Under the pieces are notes generated by a model that had not been told where the DNA came from, ran no database searches, and saw nothing but the letters and a program-made list of their open reading frames with translations. DNA of 9,563 bases from Rubrobacter sp. (GTDB lineage: Bacteria > Actinomycetota > Rubrobacteria > Rubrobacterales > Rubrobacteraceae): positions 1 to 9,563 of the forward strand of contig JADDPV010000091.1 in the NCBI GenBank assembly GCA_016781705.1, read 5' to 3'. Shown in pieces: positions 6,533-9,563 of this stretch; position 1 is the first letter of the stretch, and every line of letters starts with the position of its first letter. A program made the position numbers and the translations under genes.

Positions 6533-6770
6533 TACTACACGAGAAGCACAAAGGTGGACGGCCGAGTGGTCCGCGAGTACGTGGACGGGACCTCCTGGGA
6601 TAGCTCGTCGCCAAGGCGCATTCCGAGAAGAGGAACAAGTAGTGGAAGAGGAGGCGATCTGCTAAAGGCGGAGATAAAGTACCTGAAGGCGCCGGACGCT
6701 CCTGTGAAACAGTTGATGAAGGCCGCAGAGGTTCTGTCTCGCACCGTCCCCGTAGCCGCCGGCTACCGCC
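6533..6770 (+). pseudogene. Decayed small ORF of the YY-R...GRVVREYV type
   Basis: One frame reads PYYTRSTKVDGRVVREYV at its start and LKAPDAPVKQLMKAAEVLSR...VAAGYR at its end. I know this layout from uncharacterised proteins of about 90-100 aa that begin with RYYYRK..GRVVREYVG, continue with a Glu/Arg-rich helix and end in LDAPV.EL.EAAE.LAR..L.AAGY. Here the acidic middle (about 6585-6660) is replaced by Ser/Pro/Gly-rich sequence. The other two frames give the expected charged residues (for example FREEEQVVEEEA), which points to compensating indels. There is no ATG, GTG or TTG in frame before the first Tyr, and a TAG lies just upstream. Function is unknown. It follows the primase gene, where I expect such companions. 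Confidence 0.5.
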
Positions 6771-6788
6771 TGTCGCCTCCAACTGTGG

Positions 6789-7472
6789 TCACTCGTGGGC
6801 ACGCAGCAGTTCGGTTACTTCCTTGACCTGTGCAAACACGGCCGAGACCACCTTCCGCTTCTCCACCCCGGTCGGGACGGCCAGCGGCACGTGGAGGGCG
6901 TCCCCGTCGGCGATGAGTCGAGGAGGCTGCTTCAGCTCCAAAGTTGCCAGGGCGTCCTTCAGCCACCGCTTCGTCTCCGCCTCGTCGATGCGTAGCCAGA
7001 GCGGGGTCGCCCGCCGTTTCGCCCAGAGCGAGGCGTTGAATTGAAAGAAACATTGGTTGCCGTGAAGGGCCAGAAAGCGACCGTAGTAGCCAGCCCCTCC
7101 CGCGGAACGAAAGCCCTTGATCGAGGCGACGCCTGCGGCCACGACTTCGTCGGTGACGAGGTTGACGATCTCGCAGTATTGGCGGACACGCGCCCCCGTG
7201 TCGGAGGTGAGCTCTTCCGAACGTAGCGGCAGGAAGGCGTCGCTGTCCATGCGCTCGCACAGACCTTGTAGTTGTTGCACGTCGGAAGCGGCGAGGATCT
7301 CCCTCTCGGTATCGAGGGCACGTAAGACGAATGCCAACACCGCTCGCCAGCTCGCGAGGGCAAGCGTACGATCCTGCCGTACCCGGACGGCGCGGAAGTC
7401 CTCCGCGACCTCGCGAACCTCTTCGACCGTCGAACCCGGATCCTGGCAGCGCTGGAGCAGCTCGGGCCACAA
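6789..7472 (-). CDS. Hypothetical protein, possibly N-terminally truncated
   Basis: The frame is 227 aa from TTG 7472, the first possible start after the in-frame TAA at 7509-7511. It looks soluble and well composed: an acidic helical N-terminus, then LQGLCERMDSDAFLPLRSEELTSDTG (about 69-94), GAGYYGRFLALHGNQCFFQF and ASLWAKRRATPLWLRI (about 127-162), and a C-terminal KRKVVSAVFAQVKEVTELL helix. The YYGR...W....TPLWLR pattern reminds me of the C-terminal part of nuclease-associated accessory proteins, but I cannot name a family. Protein-like residues (FVAPATRFPTLWPELL) continue upstream of the TTG to the stop and no ribosome site is visible, so the 5' end of a longer gene may be missing. It converges on the decayed small ORF. 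Confidence 0.55.
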   Translation of the reverse strand: MWPELLQRCQDPGSTVEEVREVAEDFRAVRVRQDRTLALASWRAVLAFVLRALDTEREILAASDVQQLQGLCERMDSDAFLPLRSEELTSDTGARVRQYCEIVNLVTDEVVAAGVASIKGFRSAGGAGYYGRFLALHGNQCFFQFNASLWAKRRATPLWLRIDEAETKRWLKDALATLELKQPPRLIADGDALHVPLAVPTGVEKRKVVSAVFAQVKEVTELLRAHE

Positions 7473-7576
7473 TGTGGGGAAGCGCGTGGCCGGGGCGACG
7501 AAAAGTTAGGCGAGGCCGAACCTGTCTACCGAACAAGCCCTACGGATCCCCTGCGTCGACACGCGCGACACGCGCA

Positions 7577-8419
7577 TCAGTCACGGTCATCATGCAATGG
7601 GTCCAGGAACCGCCCGCATAGCTCCTCACTCAAGGTCCACAGCCCCTCCCTTGCCCCGGCGTCGTACGCTTGACGGTTCGCGCGTGCCTCGCGCCGCCCG
7701 TCGAAGTAGCGGCCCGTGGCCCCCTCCACCTCCGGCGAGGCGGCCAGATGCACGGTCGCCTCCGCCCCCTCCTCCACGGTGCTCGCGGCGTAGCCGAAGG
7801 TCCCGCGGACCATCTTGGTGTCCATCAGGGAAGCCGGGTGCAGGGCGTTCGCGCTCACGCCGGTACCCGAGAGGCGCTCGGCCAGGGAGAAGGTGAACAT
7901 CACCTGGGCCAGCTTGCTGTGGGAGTAGGCCCTCATCCCTTCGTAGCCGCGCCTCAGCATGGGGTCGCGGAAGTTTATGGGCCTCTGCGCCGCCGAGGCG
8001 ACGTTTACGATGCGCGAGGGCGCAGAGACGCGCAGCAGCGGTACGAGCAGGTTGGTGAGCAAGAAGTGGGCGAGGTGGTTGACCGCGAAGGTCAGCTCGA
8101 CGCCGTCCTCGCTCTCCCTGCGCTCCCCGGAGATGATGCCCGCGTTGTTGACGAGCGTGTCGAGGCGGTCGTGGTCGGCGAGGATCCGCCCTGCCATCGC
8201 GCGCACCTCGCCGAGCGAGGAGAAGTCGGCCAGGTAGCAGGTTAACCTCTCGTTGCCCGTCTGCCTCCATATCTCCCCCAGCGCGGCTTCGCAGCGCCCC
8301 TCGTCGCGACCGTGCAGCAGCACCGCGGCGCCCCTCCCCGCGAGATCTAGGGCCAAGCGCCTTCCCAGGCCGTCGGTGGCGCCCGTCACCAGGATCGTCC
8401 TATCGGCCAAGTCCCTCAT
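7577..8419 (-). CDS. Short-chain dehydrogenase/reductase (classical SDR)
   Basis: The protein is 280 aa, the normal length for a classical SDR. It has a Rossmann-fold NAD(P) motif TGATDGLG at 12-19, an LLHGRDEGRCE segment with the basic residues usual for NADP preference, LADFSSL after the fourth strand and NNAG at 91-94. The catalytic tetrad is N114, S142 (NVASAA), Y165 and K169 (YSHSK). HPASLMDTKM follows as the usual P-G/S-x-x-T region. The overall pattern (GVELTFAVNHLAHFLLTNLL) is closest to retinol-dehydrogenase/WWOX-like SDRs. The substrate cannot be told from sequence. The ATG is preceded by AGGGGGAG (8430-8423). It is the best-preserved gene of the right part and probably belongs to the resident chromosome, downstream of a frameshifted small gene on the same strand. 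Confidence 0.92.
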   Translation of the reverse strand: MRDLADRTILVTGATDGLGRRLALDLAGRGAAVLLHGRDEGRCEAALGEIWRQTGNERLTCYLADFSSLGEVRAMAGRILADHDRLDTLVNNAGIISGERRESEDGVELTFAVNHLAHFLLTNLLVPLLRVSAPSRIVNVASAAQRPINFRDPMLRRGYEGMRAYSHSKLAQVMFTFSLAERLSGTGVSANALHPASLMDTKMVRGTFGYAASTVEEGAEATVHLAASPEVEGATGRYFDGRREARANRQAYDAGAREGLWTLSEELCGRFLDPLHDDRD

Positions 8420-8464
8420 CGTCTCCCCCTTCCGGAGTCAGCCCGCGGTCCGCCGCCGAGGGGT

Positions 8465-8736
8465 TCATCTTGGAGCACGAAGCTGCGCCGCGGTGCGTCG
8501 GTGCCCGCGGATCCAGCGGGCGTAGCTCCCCACGAAGAGGCGAACCAGCCGACCGTGGACGATCCGGTAGGTCTCAAGGTCCCGCGCCTCGGCGGCAAGG
8601 CGGCGGTTGACCACGAGCCGGCTCACCTCCCGGTCCTCCTCCGCGCTGAGCTCGTGACCCGGGGACGGCGCTCGCGTATGACGTCCTCGGCGGCCCTCCT
8701 GATCCACCGGGCCTCGTGGTCGCTCCAGGGCTCCAT
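8465..8736 (-). pseudogene. Small hypothetical gene with a 1-base frameshift
   Basis: From ATG 8736 the minus strand reads MEPWSDHEARWIRRAAEDVI then RERRP, and the frame then decays to a stop at 8623. The neighbouring frame takes over exactly there with GHELSAEEDREVSRLVVNRR, LETYRIVHGRLVRLFVGSYARWIRGHRR and ends at 8465. Adding one C at the CCCC run (GGGG on the plus strand, 8661-8664) joins them into a 90-aa protein: the 272-bp span is one base short of 91 codons. The joined product is charged, helical and soluble, of unknown family. It could be a true pseudogene or a homopolymer error in the sequence. A frame using only the second half would start upstream in non-coding-like sequence. Confidence 0.55.
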
Positions 8737-8782
8737 GACCGTATCTTACCCCCACGAACTTGGCCCGCCGGCCTAGTAGACC

Positions 8783-9145
8783 CTACCGCAATCCCCGGGC
8801 TGCCTCTGCGACGAGATCCCACAAGAACCCGTAGGAGGCGACGAGCAGGACGACGGCGCTTATGGTGGTCCCGAGGAGAGCGAACAGCTTTCTGCGCCGG
8901 CGTTGCAGCGTCCCCACCACGCCGAGCACCAGTGCCACCACGGTAAGGAGCAGGCTCCCCAGTATCACGAAGGCGAAGACCGTCGCCAACCCCGACGTGT
9001 CGATGCTTTCGCCCCTCGCTGACTCCCAACGGTCCACCAACGACAGCAAAGCGAGCATGCAAGAGAACACGCCGCCGCCGAAGAGAGACAACCAGAACGA
9101 CCACCTCCCAGCCCCGGACTGCTCGGTCCTCGCCTCACCTCTCAT
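8783..9145 (-). CDS. Small membrane protein with three transmembrane helices
   Basis: The protein is 120 aa from ATG 9145. It has a short charged N-terminus (MRGEARTEQSGAGR), TM1 at about 15-37 (WSFWLSLFGGGVFSCMLALL), a polar loop, TM2 at about 52-80 (GLATVFAFVILGSLLLTVVA...), a basic QRRRRK turn at 81-86 that should face the cytoplasm, and TM3 at about 87-109. No catalytic motif is seen and the function is unknown. The frame stays open upstream to 9238, but that extension is polar and unlike the rest. At 9145 the ATG overlaps the TGA of the preceding interrupted gene as ATGA, which favours this start and suggests translational coupling. Confidence 0.75.
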   Translation of the reverse strand: MRGEARTEQSGAGRWSFWLSLFGGGVFSCMLALLSLVDRWESARGESIDTSGLATVFAFVILGSLLLTVVALVLGVVGTLQRRRRKLFALLGTTISAVVLLVASYGFLWDLVAEAARGLR

Positions 9146-9324
9146 GCGTTCAGGATAGCAAAGGGTCGGAGTCCCCCGCCGTATGTAGGGGTCGTAGACT
9201 CGGTGCCAGCCGGTCTTGTGCCAAAGGCCGTAGCCCATACCTCGATCCCCTCCGCGCGCAGGACCTCGACGAGCTAGGATGCGGGTCTTTCGATCTCTTC
9301 CAGAGTCCTGAGGTGCGGGGGCAT
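9142..9324 (-). pseudogene. Small gene with an in-frame amber codon
   Basis: A ribosome-like GGTGAG lies 4 nt before ATG 9324. The frame reads MPPHLRTLEEIERPAS, meets TAG at 9276-9274, and goes on in the same frame as LVEVLRAEGIEVWATAFGTR to a TGA at 9144-9142 that overlaps the next gene's ATG. The uninterrupted length would be 60 aa. The flanking spacing (5 nt after the upstream gene's stop, ATGA overlap downstream) suits a real operon member that has gained a stop. The family is not recognised, and a chance open frame cannot be excluded. Confidence 0.4.
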
Positions 9325-9329
9325 TGTGC

Positions 9330-9563
9330 TCACCTTCGATGATGCCCCGTACCGTCGTGGGAGACCACCCCGGCGAACGCGTAGAGCAGCACGTAGATCA
9401 ACGCCTGGTGGAGCGCCCTGGCGTCGTGGGGGGTCGCCATCACGGAGATGCCCCCGAACCCGTCTCTGCCGACGGCGCGCCCGAGCCGGTACAAGAGCTC
9501 GACCACCTCCTCCATCGTCGGCCCCAAGGGCTCGGTGCCGAAGTCGGGGACGGAGCCCAGGTT
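9330..9563 (-). CDS. Hypothetical protein, C-terminal part, cut by the window edge
   Basis: 77 residues are visible and the frame is open to the right edge (NLGSVPDFGTEP then LGPTMEEVVELLYRLGRAVG). Internal starts are possible at TTG 9527 and ATG 9515 but no strong ribosome site marks either. The sequence continues RDGFGGISVMATPHDARALHQ and a hydrophobic ALIYVLLYAFAGVV segment, ending HDGTGHHRR. The hydrophobic stretch of about 15 residues could be a buried helix or a short membrane helix. I recognise no family. It ends 5 nt before the interrupted small gene and is probably its operon partner. Confidence 0.45.
   Translation of the reverse strand, partial: NLGSVPDFGTEPLGPTMEEVVELLYRLGRAVGRDGFGGISVMATPHDARALHQALIYVLLYAFAGVVSHDGTGHHRR

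Noticed and set aside
7558..7575. Tandem 9-bp repeat GACACGCGC x2
   Set aside because: Two copies only, in GC-rich DNA next to the SDR stop. Too short to call an att site or terminator.
7626..8270. 214-aa minus-strand open frame
   Set aside because: It is the shifted frame of the SDR gene, which has a complete catalytic tetrad in the other frame.
1..9563. tRNA, rRNA, CRISPR arrays and a recombinase gene
   Set aside because: I looked for T-loop motifs, regularly spaced repeats and integrase motifs on both strands and saw none. A covariance-model search was not possible.

Overview
High-GC actinobacterial-type DNA. The gene families (DUF3854/DUF927-like primase-helicase, a zinc-ribbon protein starting MGGxGSGR, a classical SDR) and the codon use suggest a Rubrobacter-like genome, but this is an inference from recognition and no marker gene is present. 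Hand counts on single 60-base stretches give about 54% GC in the leftmost gene, about 32% in the spacer at 1681-1740 and about 72% in the primase gene, so the left part looks mosaic or acquired.

Layout: (1) 1-1496, minus strand: a stand-alone MrcB-N (DUF3578) domain protein and a zinc-ribbon protein of the MGGxGSGR type. (2) 1497-2029: an AT-rich spacer with candidate divergent promoters, then a small XRE-type repressor on the plus strand. (3) 2030-2871: about 840 bp with no convincing gene. (4) 2872-6396, plus strand: an excisionase-like HTH gene overlapping by 4 nt a large primase-helicase gene. The large gene is cut in two by a 133-bp element with 17-bp terminal inverted repeats and a TTA target duplication. 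Removing the element plus one TTA restores a single open frame of 1064 codons. (5) 6533-6770: a decayed copy of a small ORF that I associate with such modules. (6) 6789-9563, minus strand, chromosome-like: a hypothetical protein, an intact SDR, a small gene with an apparent 1-base frameshift, a three-helix membrane protein, a small gene with an in-frame amber codon, and a partial gene running off the right edge.

Interpretation: the middle of the window reads as the control and replication module (XRE, Xis-like, primase-helicase) of an integrative element or plasmid that is breaking down. No integrase is visible, the primase gene is interrupted by a MITE-like insertion and its small companion gene is eroded. 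The 3' half of the primase gene also carries a dense cluster of CCCGACC/GGTCGGG heptamers that the protein sequence does not explain. It is a candidate DNA-level signal, such as iterons or binding sites.
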